DNA of 35,355 nucleotides from Candidatus Geocrenenecus sp. JGI 0000106-J15 (GCA_000405685.1 ASPF01000018.1:1-35355), one strand, 5' to 3'. Counted from the first letter of the stretch, positions 25,262-32,110 are shown. Made by a program: numbers and translations. The notes: generated by a model from the letters alone, not told the origin.

Positions 25262-25279
25262 GTTAATTAATCAATATGT

Positions 25280-26116
25280 ATGTCTAAGCATAGAACGAGT
25301 ATAGAGTTTCCAATTGAGGTTTGGGATGCATTAAAGAAGCATGTACCCGCTAGGAAGAGGAGCTCATTCATTATTGAATCAGTTAGAGAGAAGTTGATGA
25401 AGGAATCATTGAAATGTGTTATCTTATGTGGTGGTAGAGGTATGGGTTTGACTCCTCTTACATACAGTATACCTAAACCGATGATACCTATCGGATATAA
25501 ACCAATAACTGAGCATATCATTACATACTTGAAGAAGCAGGGAATCTACAGCTTCATTCTAGCCATAGGATATCTAGGTGAACATTTAATAAAATACTTT
25601 GGAGATGGTAGGCTCTTGGGCGTTTCAATAGATTACTCTATTGAGAAAGTCTCTCTTGGAACAGCAGGTGCAGTAAAGAATGCTGAAAGGAAATTGAATA
25701 GTACTTTCTTAACTGTTAATGGAGATGTAATATTTACTGGCTTAGATATATCTAGCCTAATCAGGTATCATAGAGAGAAGAATAGTATTGCAACAATTGT
25801 TTTAACGAGAGTTGAAGATGCGAGAAGATTCGGGCTAGTCTCAGTAGATGAAGAAGGAAGAGTTATAGCATTTAGAGAGAAGCCTAGACAAGCAGTTCCA
25901 GGATTCGTCAATGCAGGAATCTATGTATTTGAACCTGCTGTCTTCGATTACATACCATCTGATAGACCTTCATCTCTAGAAGAAGAAGTATTTCCAGAAC
26001 TTGCAGATCAGAATAAATTATATGCGTATCTCCATAATGGCTACTGGATTGATGTAGGCGACCAGTCAGATTATGAGAAAGCTGTTAAAGACTTTTTTAA
26101 CGGCATAATACCATAA
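25280..26116 (+). CDS. Ribbon-helix-helix domain fused to sugar nucleotidyltransferase-like domain
   Basis: 278 residues in two parts. Residues 3-43 form a ribbon-helix-helix DNA-binding domain: strand HRTSIEF, helix IEVWDALKKHV, then RSSFIIESVREKLMK. Residues 46-278 are a sugar-1-phosphate nucleotidyltransferase domain: PLTYSIPKPMIPIG, VNGDVIFTG, REKPRQAVPGFVNAGIYVFEP and GYWIDVGDQSDYEKA. The nucleotide-loop signature, normally GGxGTRLxPLT, reads GGRGMGLTPLT, so Thr-Arg became Met-Gly and the usual catalytic arginine is missing, while the PKP Lys and the GD Asp remain. Inferred role: a transcription regulator sensing a sugar-1-phosphate, NTP or NDP-sugar, or a weak autoregulated enzyme. It stands head to head with galKET, the obvious target. 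ATG 25280 is out of frame with the ATG at 25276. Confidence 0.82.
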   Translation: MSKHRTSIEFPIEVWDALKKHVPARKRSSFIIESVREKLMKESLKCVILCGGRGMGLTPLTYSIPKPMIPIGYKPITEHIITYLKKQGIYSFILAIGYLGEHLIKYFGDGRLLGVSIDYSIEKVSLGTAGAVKNAERKLNSTFLTVNGDVIFTGLDISSLIRYHREKNSIATIVLTRVEDARRFGLVSVDEEGRVIAFREKPRQAVPGFVNAGIYVFEPAVFDYIPSDRPSSLEEEVFPELADQNKLYAYLHNGYWIDVGDQSDYEKAVKDFFNGIIP

Positions 26117-26188
26117 TATAAACATGTACTTCTACTCATTTTTTTGTAGATACTCAAGTTTAAGTGGTCGTAAAGCTAGCTTATATAT

Positions 26189-26842
26189 ATGCCTAGTAAC
26201 CCCGAGGCCAGAATATCTCTAATAATAGCTATTTCAACGGTTTTCGGAGCTCTCTCAGCAGTCTTGGCGATGATGCCCTTAAGCTTCTCTTTTCCCTTAA
26301 TACCCTATTTAAGGTTTGATATAGCTGAGATACCTGTAGTTACAGCTTTCTTAGGCTTCGGCCCAGTACCTGGATTTATCTCTTCGTTAACTTACTGGCT
26401 AGTTCTTAACATATTCGGGGAATGGTCGCCTATTGGTCCAGCGATGAAGTTTATTGCATTAGCCTCTATGCTGGTAGGTTTATGGGTAAGCTATAAACTA
26501 GCATCAAGGTTTAGGATACCCTATATTGCAGTATTCATATTCAGTAGCTTGATGAGGATCCTAGCTACAACTGCTTCTAACTACCTAGTCTTAGTAGTGT
26601 TTATGCCCTTCTTCCTAGAATTTGCTGTAAAATCTTTATCGATAGCCTTAGGCTTAGAAATAGAAGTTGGGTTAGGAGGCTTGCTTCTAATCTTAGCCTT
26701 TACTGCAATCTATAATATATTACATGTAGCGTTAAGCTTGCTCCCATCAATATTTCTCGTCAAGAATTTCTGTAAGCAAGGTCTATTCTTAAATCTTAAA
26801 GAACCATGGATAATAACATTAATTAAACAGAAAAAGATTTAA
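26189..26842 (+). CDS. ECF transporter S component, second paralogue
   Basis: 217-residue polytopic membrane protein, homologous along its length to the protein at 18095: PLIPYLRFDIAEIPVVTAFLGFGPVPG against PLLPFLSFDLAEIPSVLALVVFDFKSA, then GPAMKFIALASMLVGLW and NILHVALSLLPS. The FGPVPGF loop is closer to typical riboflavin-type S components than the first copy. About 30 bp before ATG 26189 lies AAGTTTAAG, a possible TATA element, so it may be transcribed separately from the RHH gene 72 bp upstream. The C-terminal tail (about 195-217) is basic. Substrate unknown. Confidence 0.75.
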   Translation: MPSNPEARISLIIAISTVFGALSAVLAMMPLSFSFPLIPYLRFDIAEIPVVTAFLGFGPVPGFISSLTYWLVLNIFGEWSPIGPAMKFIALASMLVGLWVSYKLASRFRIPYIAVFIFSSLMRILATTASNYLVLVVFMPFFLEFAVKSLSIALGLEIEVGLGGLLLILAFTAIYNILHVALSLLPSIFLVKNFCKQGLFLNLKEPWIITLIKQKKI

Positions 26843-27789
26843 GGTCTTTCATAGGATATTTTCTCAGCTTGTTTTAATGCTTTCTCGAAAAGCTTACTAC
26901 TTATAATCTCTTGATTAAATGCTTGTTCAAGATGTTCTCTATCAATTATTTTAACTTCAAGATTGGGAAGATAGACTACATCTATCTCTAAGTCGAAGTA
27001 ATGTATCTGGTCAGGATAGAACGCAACAGGTGTGCAGATATTATAGTATGCACCTTTAAAATTTCCCGAGAAGCTATAATAGCTTGTCTTAGTCCACATA
27101 TCTAGTTTTCTAGCTTCTGTAACAGCATAGTCTCCAACCTGTTTCGGTATACCTAGACCATCATATATCCCAGAACTCATAATTCTCCTAAGAACTTTAA
27201 TAGTCTCGTTACCTCTCCAGATAACTTTACCTGGTCCAAGTATAATTCTTCCACCATCAAGTTTTACATGAACTATCCTAATCTTAGAGCCAAGCTTTGG
27301 AGTAAACTGTTTAACTTGTTCTTCAAACATCTTATTCATTTCTTCTGGAGAAACCAGCCCTCTCTCAACAAGGTCTTCAGCAAAGCTAACCATACTTGAA
27401 AGTGTCTCTCCGCCTGCTCTACAGTAATGATGCCATGGAACGGTATAAGTTACCATAGACCTTAACTCATCAAGCTTCTTCATAGCTTCAAATGGGAAAC
27501 CTATTCTAACACATGAATTATTCATATCTTTCATTTTCCATAAGATAATCAGGTCTTCGAAGAAGTTTCTCATCTCACTTGTTAAGATGTTGACAACTTC
27601 TAGAACTCCCTTCACTTCTATAAAATGTCTATCAGATGAATCTGTAATTACCGCATCAGGCTCTATAGCTAGATTAGTTAACCCGAATCTTTCCATCTGA
27701 GACTTTGTAGGTCTAATAATCTTAAATCCCTTATCTATCAATAACTTAGCTAAAGCTGTAGAGTATATTCCTCTAATTAGGAGCTTCAA
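26839..27789 (-). CDS. FAU-1/RNase AU-1-like RNA-binding protein, short form
   Basis: 316-residue protein resembling the archaeal FAU-1 family, which binds AU-rich RNA and has been described as an RNase E/G relative. The N-terminal block RGIYSTALAKLLIDKGFKI with ERFGL and a degenerate DSSDRH (about 6-54) matches the family. The WHHYCRAGGETLSSMVSFAEDL region (about 120-141) corresponds to the family PGHH block. The C-terminal half fits DUF402: YYNICTPVAFYPDQ, HYFDLEIDVVY and IIDREHLEQA. The family is usually about 450-470 residues; here the S1-like RNA-binding segment between the N-terminal and HH blocks seems to be missing. TTG start at 27789. The end overlaps the ECF S gene by 4 bases, tail to tail. 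Confidence 0.65.
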   Translation of the reverse strand: MKLLIRGIYSTALAKLLIDKGFKIIRPTKSQMERFGLTNLAIEPDAVITDSSDRHFIEVKGVLEVVNILTSEMRNFFEDLIILWKMKDMNNSCVRIGFPFEAMKKLDELRSMVTYTVPWHHYCRAGGETLSSMVSFAEDLVERGLVSPEEMNKMFEEQVKQFTPKLGSKIRIVHVKLDGGRIILGPGKVIWRGNETIKVLRRIMSSGIYDGLGIPKQVGDYAVTEARKLDMWTKTSYYSFSGNFKGAYYNICTPVAFYPDQIHYFDLEIDVVYLPNLEVKIIDREHLEQAFNQEIISSKLFEKALKQAEKISYERP

Positions 27790-27932
27790 TCCTTAGTATA
27801 TTAGAGTTAGCTCTGCTATAACTTTAACTTCAAAGATTAGAATCGATGTAGAGAGGCTTGGCAGTCTTATTCACTGATGAATTAACATAGGATATAGAAG
27901 CTGCTTCGACCATACTATCCTAGATGATGAAA

Positions 27933-29483
27933 CTATGTAACTGTTCTCGGTGGTTTTGGTAGCTCTTTTATTCTATTCCGTACTTCTTTAGGCCAATCTT
28001 CAAAGTTAAAGCCATGTCTAGCTAAGAAGCCTGTAGCCCATCTTGTTAATCCATGACCTATGCAGCCAGTCCATATCTCTCTATTCTTTGCTTCTCTTAT
28101 CTTGAATGCTTTGACATAGAAGTCTCTATGGACTGTTGCAGCTGTTATCTCAAGCCACTCAGCTCTATCTCTCTGCCCCCTGTAAGGTAGATAGACTTCT
28201 ACATCGAGTGTAGGTATCTTATCGAAGCTGGATATATCTATGAGACGTTTAGAAGCTTCCTCAGGAGATAGGAAAAAGGGTGCTCCAGCTACTAGTCTCC
28301 ACTCCATATCTAGAATCTTGTCAACTAATTCTATTGATTTTTCTGTTATTTTATTTCTTATCTCGATTGTTTCTTCTGGGCTTGCTAAGAAGACCATCTC
28401 CATCCTCCAGAATTCATTTGTTCTAACAATACCTTCAACCCCTCCAGCTTCATTCCTCCAAGTCCATCCACCTAAAACCTCGAAGACCTTGATAGGTAGG
28501 TCCTCCAATCTAACTATCTCTCCTGAGAAATATTGATAGAATGGTGGACATTGTACAGCTTCTAAAATATATCCAGGCTCTTCAAGGATATTCTTTAGTA
28601 AATCTCTCCTCAACTCTTTCCTCAAAGTATACTCTCTCTTGAATTCTTCAAAAGCTGAGGGATCTCTAGGTGGAGCACAAACGTAGAATAACCCTTCTGG
28701 TAGATGCTCTATATATGTTGAAAGTTTCTTGAATACTTCGAAAGGCATTAAACGTGGAAACATCCATTCTTGAAAACCAAGAGGCTTTGCAACGTAATCT
28801 ATCAGCATCTCAGATAATGTTCTAAGCAGTGCAGTCATAGGGCTGGTGAAGATCCATTGACCTCTACCTGGATAACGTTTAACCCAGCTAAGCTTCTCAG
28901 CTTCGGTAGAGATCTCACCACTAAACATAAATGGTTTCTCTATACCTTTTATGAGGACTGTACCGAATGGTGCAAGCTTCTCAGCTTTTTCTACAGCTTT
29001 CTCTTCAACTCTCACCAGTCTTATAGCTCGATCTACTACTCTATCACGTATATCATGGTCGGATAAATTTTTAAAGATTAAAACTAATGTATCATCTTTA
29101 ATTGAGACTTCAGCAACGCCTTTAAGCTTCTCTTCTGCGGCCTGTAGGCTTACATGTTCTCCAACAACTTCGACTATAAGCTTATCTATGAATATCTCTC
29201 TTACACCGACTCTTAGTGATGGTCCAAGCTTCTCTACTAACATATTCTTAAATCTAAGGAAGGCATCATGTGCCCTAAGCTTGCCTCCAGAGATTATCTT
29301 AACTTTTAATCTCCTTCCTTCTCCACTATACTCTACAATTACTGCCGTCTCAGAAGTCTCTCCCTGGGCACTCTCCCTAAATTTTTCATTAGCTTCTCTA
29401 ACTAACTCAGATATTTGAGGTGCTAGACTACCTACATCCATAGTTAATTCAAGGTATCCTTCTAGCTCTATTCTTAACTCCAT
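27933..29483 (-). CDS. serS2: Seryl-tRNA synthetase, type 2 (methanogen type)
   Basis: Class II synthetase charging tRNA-Ser, of the rare type found mainly in methanogens and unrelated in its N-terminal domain to the common SerRS. The 516 residues contain an N-terminal tRNA-binding domain (about 1-165) and a catalytic core with motif 1 around GFQEWMFPRLMPFE, motif 2 WRNEAGGVEGIVRTNEFWRM and motif 3 GHGLTRWATGF. The three zinc ligands characteristic of this type are visible: Cys in EAVQCPPFYQ, Glu in EFWRMEMVFL and Cys in IWTGCIGHG. ATG 29483. Divergent from PCNA with a 267-bp spacer. No common-type SerRS is in the window, so whether it is the only one cannot be judged. Confidence 0.92.
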   Translation of the reverse strand: MELRIELEGYLELTMDVGSLAPQISELVREANEKFRESAQGETSETAVIVEYSGEGRRLKVKIISGGKLRAHDAFLRFKNMLVEKLGPSLRVGVREIFIDKLIVEVVGEHVSLQAAEEKLKGVAEVSIKDDTLVLIFKNLSDHDIRDRVVDRAIRLVRVEEKAVEKAEKLAPFGTVLIKGIEKPFMFSGEISTEAEKLSWVKRYPGRGQWIFTSPMTALLRTLSEMLIDYVAKPLGFQEWMFPRLMPFEVFKKLSTYIEHLPEGLFYVCAPPRDPSAFEEFKREYTLRKELRRDLLKNILEEPGYILEAVQCPPFYQYFSGEIVRLEDLPIKVFEVLGGWTWRNEAGGVEGIVRTNEFWRMEMVFLASPEETIEIRNKITEKSIELVDKILDMEWRLVAGAPFFLSPEEASKRLIDISSFDKIPTLDVEVYLPYRGQRDRAEWLEITAATVHRDFYVKAFKIREAKNREIWTGCIGHGLTRWATGFLARHGFNFEDWPKEVRNRIKELPKPPRTVT

Positions 29484-29571
29484 ATCACAACGCCATGCTA
29501 TCTAATAGTTTTTATCAAGCTTAAAATAAATATTTTAATCTGACCCATATAGAGAGAAGGTATTCTTCCTT

Positions 29572-29586
29572 AATGCTTAAAGCATT
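29572..29586. repeat. Odd palindrome AATGCTT-A-AAGCATT
   Basis: Seven-base arms flank a single central A in the serS2-pcna spacer. It is about 90 bp upstream of serS2 and is one of three dyads in this spacer. Function unknown. Confidence 0.4.
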
Positions 29587-29646
29587 TATATTGATGAATT
29601 AATACATACTGGACAAATCTTGTTTTCTAAGACTTTTGTAATAGAG

Positions 29647-29713
29647 AGTTTGACTCTACATTTACTCAGAGTAAGACAGAGAAATTTCCCAGCTATCCTC
29701 TTAGAGTCAAACT
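29647..29713. repeat. 12-bp inverted repeat with internal dyad upstream of pcna
   Basis: AGTTTGACTCTA at 29647-29658 and its exact reverse complement at 29702-29713 flank 43 bp. Inside is a second dyad, TTACTC-A-GAGTAA (29662-29674). The right arm abuts the TTTTTAA element before pcna. It could be a regulatory site or a short structured RNA. One such repeat in 35 kb can occur by chance, so the case rests on position. Confidence 0.45.
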
Positions 29714-29719
29714 TTTTAA
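29713..29719 (+). promoter_or_regulatory. TATA-like box for pcna
   Basis: TTTTTAA about 35 bp before ATG 29751, immediately after the right arm of the inverted repeat. An AGGAG ribosome binding site at 29741-29745 follows, five bases from the ATG, so this gene has a short leader. Confidence 0.4.
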
Positions 29720-29750
29720 CCTCTAATATAATCTTGAAACAGGAGAAAAA

Positions 29751-30515
29751 ATGTCTTTTAGGATGAAGTTACCAAGTGCAGATTATTTCTCAGACCTAAT
29801 TAAGGCTGTACATGCTGTAGTAGATGAAGGAACATTCAAAATTACTGAAGAAGGAATTAAATTGATAGCGATGGATCCAGCTCACATATCTCTGGTTGAT
29901 TTCGAGTTAAGCAATTCAGCTGCTGAAGAATATGAATGTAGTGGAGAGCTTCAGATGACTCTCAGTATATCTGAGATGATGAAGTTTTTGAAGAGAATAA
30001 AGAAAGGTGAGACTTTAACAATAGTATATGATGATCAAGCAAGAAAGCTCAACATAATATTGATGGATGCAACCAGCTCGAGGGAGAGGATGTTCACTCT
30101 AAATACTTTAGAGACTGTTGAAGCGAGAAGTACAACGCCGAAGCTGTCTTTTGATGCAAAAGCAAGACTAAATGTAGATGCTGTAATAGATGCTATAAAA
30201 GATAGTGACGTCGTAAGTGATTATGTAAAGATAGCTATAAACCCTAATGAGGTAATATTCTTAGCTAGAGGAGAGCTTGGAACAGTTCAGACAAAGCTTA
30301 CCAAGATGGGAGCCGCAGTATACGAGATAGAGACCGATAAAGAAGTATGGGCTAACTTCAGCATAACATATCTTGACAAGATTATAAAAGCTGGAGGCGA
30401 CCTCTCAGAAGAAGTAATCATGAATCTCTCAACAAATAAACCTATAAAACTCGGCTTCCCAATACCCTCAGGAAAACTAGAATACCTAATAGCACCAAGA
30501 ATAGAAGGAACCTAA
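29751..30515 (+). CDS. pcn: DNA polymerase sliding clamp PCNA
   Basis: Ring-forming processivity factor for the replicative polymerases and many repair enzymes. The 254 residues are standard: N-terminal KLPSADYFSDLIKAVHAVVDEGTFKITEEGI with LIAMDPAHISLVDFEL (about 37-52), the interdomain connector region TTPKLSFDAKARLNVDAV, and the C-terminal PSGKLEYLIAPRIE (about 239-252) that forms part of the client-binding pocket. AGGAG lies five bases before the ATG. It joins Orc1/Cdc6 and PolD DP1 as the third replication gene of the window, although 27 kb away. One clamp gene is seen; other paralogues could lie elsewhere. Confidence 0.95.
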   Translation: MSFRMKLPSADYFSDLIKAVHAVVDEGTFKITEEGIKLIAMDPAHISLVDFELSNSAAEEYECSGELQMTLSISEMMKFLKRIKKGETLTIVYDDQARKLNIILMDATSSRERMFTLNTLETVEARSTTPKLSFDAKARLNVDAVIDAIKDSDVVSDYVKIAINPNEVIFLARGELGTVQTKLTKMGAAVYEIETDKEVWANFSITYLDKIIKAGGDLSEEVIMNLSTNKPIKLGFPIPSGKLEYLIAPRIEGT

Positions 30516-30558
30516 TCTAGTTTCACCCGAATAATCCCATATACCATTAAATAACTCA

Positions 30559-30767
30559 ATGTGTTTGGTAGAGATAACACTGCAAATTCCAAGTAGAGTT
30601 ATCCAGCTTATGATTTTAAAGGCAAGTGGAGGAATAAAAGGTAGAACTAGATTGCAGAAAATCGTTTTCCTACTGAAGGAACAATATGGAATACCATTAA
30701 GGCCCAAGTTTGAACATACTTTTATGGACCATATTCAGAGGAACTTACATATGATCAAGTTTATTAA
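30559..30767 (+). pseudogene. Frameshifted remnant of a Panacea/SocA-like gene
   Basis: The frame from ATG 30559 reads GRTRLQKIVFLLKEQYGIP and then loses its pattern at about 30715. In another frame the sequence continues as YFYGPYSEELTYDQVY from 30717 to a TAA at 30765-30767. Together these give the RLQK...FxYGPYSxEL pattern also seen in the intact gene at 33488, RLQKYVYLAKFFG...YMHGPYSSDL. Restoring one base near 30715 rejoins the two parts. The gene is also truncated at its C-terminal end. Neighbouring genes are intact, so this is a decayed accessory gene. The family link to SocA-like antitoxins is by motif resemblance only. Confidence 0.6.
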
Positions 30768-30905
30768 ATTACAATCCCTATATATTCAACTTGTCTTTCA
30801 ACGGTAAAAGGAAAAGATATGTTCCTATAGATAGCGTGGTATAAGAGTTACAGAAAAATTTGTAGCTGGAAAATACTGATTATGGACGATACATCTTTAT
30901 AGCTT

Positions 30906-31367
30906 ATGGTTAGTGTAGGAGATAAGGCTCCACACTTTGAGTTGCCTAGAAGCGATGGTGGCATGCTCCGCTTGTCGGATGTGCTTGGTAAGAGGATAGT
31001 CCTATTCTTTTATCCGAAGGATGGCACGCCTGGTTGTACTCGTGAGAACTGCCTGATAAGAGATATGCTACCAGAGTTTGAGAAGTATGGAGTATTGGTA
31101 CTTGGAATAAGTAGAGATGGAATTGAGAGTCATAAGAAATTTGCAGAGAAATATAAGCTGATCCACATTCTCCTAAGCGATGTAGAAGGCAAGGCATCAA
31201 AGGCTTACGGAGTTCTTGGAAGATTCGGCCTGTCCAAGAGAGTCACCTTCATTATAGACGAGTCGGGGACGATCAGAAAGATTATTCAAGGACAGAACCC
31301 CGATAGACATGTAAAAGAATCATTAGAGTTTTTGAAGACCATGGATAAAGGCTCAGGTCGTTCTTAA
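30906..31367 (+). CDS. bcp: Peroxiredoxin, Bcp/PrxQ type
   Basis: 153-residue thiol peroxidase reducing hydrogen peroxide and organic hydroperoxides in the cytosol. The TPGCTRENC motif (about 43-51) holds the peroxidatic Cys and the second, resolving Cys five residues later, the PrxQ alpha-2 arrangement. The N-terminal VGDKAPHFELPRSDGG, LFFYPKDGTPG, and the later LLSDVEGKASKAYGV and RVTFIIDESGTIRKI blocks are canonical. It is the only intact gene between pcna and the saccharopine-dehydrogenase-like gene, flanked by two pseudogenes. ATG 30906 is the start. Base composition resembles its neighbours. Confidence 0.95.
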   Translation: MVSVGDKAPHFELPRSDGGMLRLSDVLGKRIVLFFYPKDGTPGCTRENCLIRDMLPEFEKYGVLVLGISRDGIESHKKFAEKYKLIHILLSDVEGKASKAYGVLGRFGLSKRVTFIIDESGTIRKIIQGQNPDRHVKESLEFLKTMDKGSGRS

Positions 31368-31378
31368 GAAAAAATATA

Positions 31379-31405
31379 GTCTAGGCTGGATTTGAACCAG
31401 CGTCA
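31379..31405 (-). other. tRNA 3'-end-like remnant (T arm plus acceptor 3' strand)
   Basis: On the minus strand a perfect T arm, GCTGG-TTCAAAT-CCAGC, is followed directly by CTAGACT, an A, and then TATATTTTTT. The core GGTTCAAATCC is the consensus tRNA B box. No D arm or anticodon arm can be found upstream; that DNA is instead the start of the FKBP pseudogene. It is best read as a tRNA 3' fragment at a recombination junction, not a working tRNA. A 7-12 bp match to the acceptor strand at 31519-31530 falls in conserved FKBP codons and is probably coincidence. Confidence 0.5.
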
Positions 31406-31884
31406 CAGGGATCTCTTCTCGGAGATTCACATTAAGACAAAAGAGTCAGGCGAGCTCGTGGATACCTCAATAGAGGAGACGAGAAAAGCTGGAGTAACCG
31501 ACACCACGCGGACGTATGAGCCTAGACTATGAATAGTGGGAAAAGAATTCGTTCTGAAGGACATGAGGGATGCATTAGGAGCATCGGCTCTGGTAGAGTC
31601 TGAGTAGACTTCAACCATTACTCGGCTGGTAAAACTCTTCTATATGCTGTGTGGATCAAGAAAATAATTACTGACGACATGGAGAAGATCTACTTACTGC
31701 TACATTCGAGGATGCCTGAAGCAAACAGAGAGAATACAACGATAATACTTGAAAAACCAACTGTTACTATCAAGCCCCGAAAGACCTCCATCTATTATTT
31801 GAGTTACAGATGGTCAAGCAGGTTCTTGCACGCTAAGTGATGGAAACTCATACCCAAGTTGAGAAAGTCTTATTTTTCCCGTGA
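31386..31884 (+). pseudogene. Decayed long-type archaeal FKBP peptidyl-prolyl isomerase
   Basis: Three frames of this stretch add up to one archaeal FKBP-type prolyl isomerase/chaperone. Frame of 31386: EIHIKTKESGELVDTSIEE, then TYEPRL-stop-IVGKEFVLKDMRDAL with TGA at 31530 and TAG at 31605. Frame of 31604: VDFNHYSAGKTLLYAVWIKK and on to TIKPRKTSIYY, including the VDFNHPLAGK signature of the family. Frame of 31801: ELQMVKQVLAR, then TAA at 31834 and a tail to TGA at 31882. The segment normally between the FKBP core and VDFNH, several tens of residues, is missing near 31600. There is no start codon: the 5' end abuts the tRNA-like remnant. Several independent lesions make recoding an unlikely explanation. 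Whether an intact copy exists elsewhere is unknown. Confidence 0.72.
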
Positions 31885-32110
31885 AGGCCAGCAACATTCT
31901 TTCGTTTGATTAAAAATAAATTAGAAGAATGTTTATTAAGATAATACCTTCTCAAGTAGCTGTTTATAAATTTGCAATATTTAAGCTGGGAAAAATAAAT
32001 AAATCCCCGGTAAGTATTCCTAGATGTAGTTCATGATAGCTGGCTTGGTGAAGATTTATGGATTATTATTGGAGGGGCTTCTCCAACCATTTACTTGAGA
32101 TTCTATTCTT
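31885..32110. other. Non-coding spacer before the saccharopine dehydrogenase-like gene
   Basis: Together with the pseudogene before it, this is the longest stretch without an intact gene. It is AT-rich and holds a 9-bp inverted repeat (31893-31901 with 31925-31933) and a short hairpin, TTGGAG-6-CTCCAA (32069-32086), ending 25 bp before the TTG start. No ORF with family resemblance was seen. Confidence 0.5.
31893..31933. repeat. 9-bp inverted repeat AACATTCTT / AAGAATGTT
   Basis: Arms at 31893-31901 and 31925-31933 enclose 23 AT-rich bases. It lies just after the FKBP pseudogene and may be the old gene's terminator or an unrelated dyad. Confidence 0.35.

Noticed and set aside
31361..31370. 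TTCTTAAGAA palindrome at the end of the peroxiredoxin gene as a terminator or binding site.
   Set aside because: It spans the stop codon, has no loop and is not followed by a convincing structure; the T/A-rich context makes it likely incidental.
31376..31530. A 12-bp inverted repeat closing a 155-nt stretch with internal hairpins, suggesting a structured RNA such as RNase P or SRP RNA, or an intron-bearing tRNA.
   Set aside because: No RNase P or SRP consensus blocks and no D or anticodon arm are present. The right arm encodes the conserved FKBP residues EPRL and most of the stretch reads as decayed FKBP, so the pairing is likely chance; only the T-arm part is kept as a tRNA-like remnant.
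31530..31607. In-frame TGA and TAG in the FKBP-like frame, as possible selenocysteine or pyrrolysine recoding.
   Set aside because: The same locus also has a later TAA, frameshifts, a deletion and no start codon, and FKBPs do not carry these residues at those positions; decay explains it.
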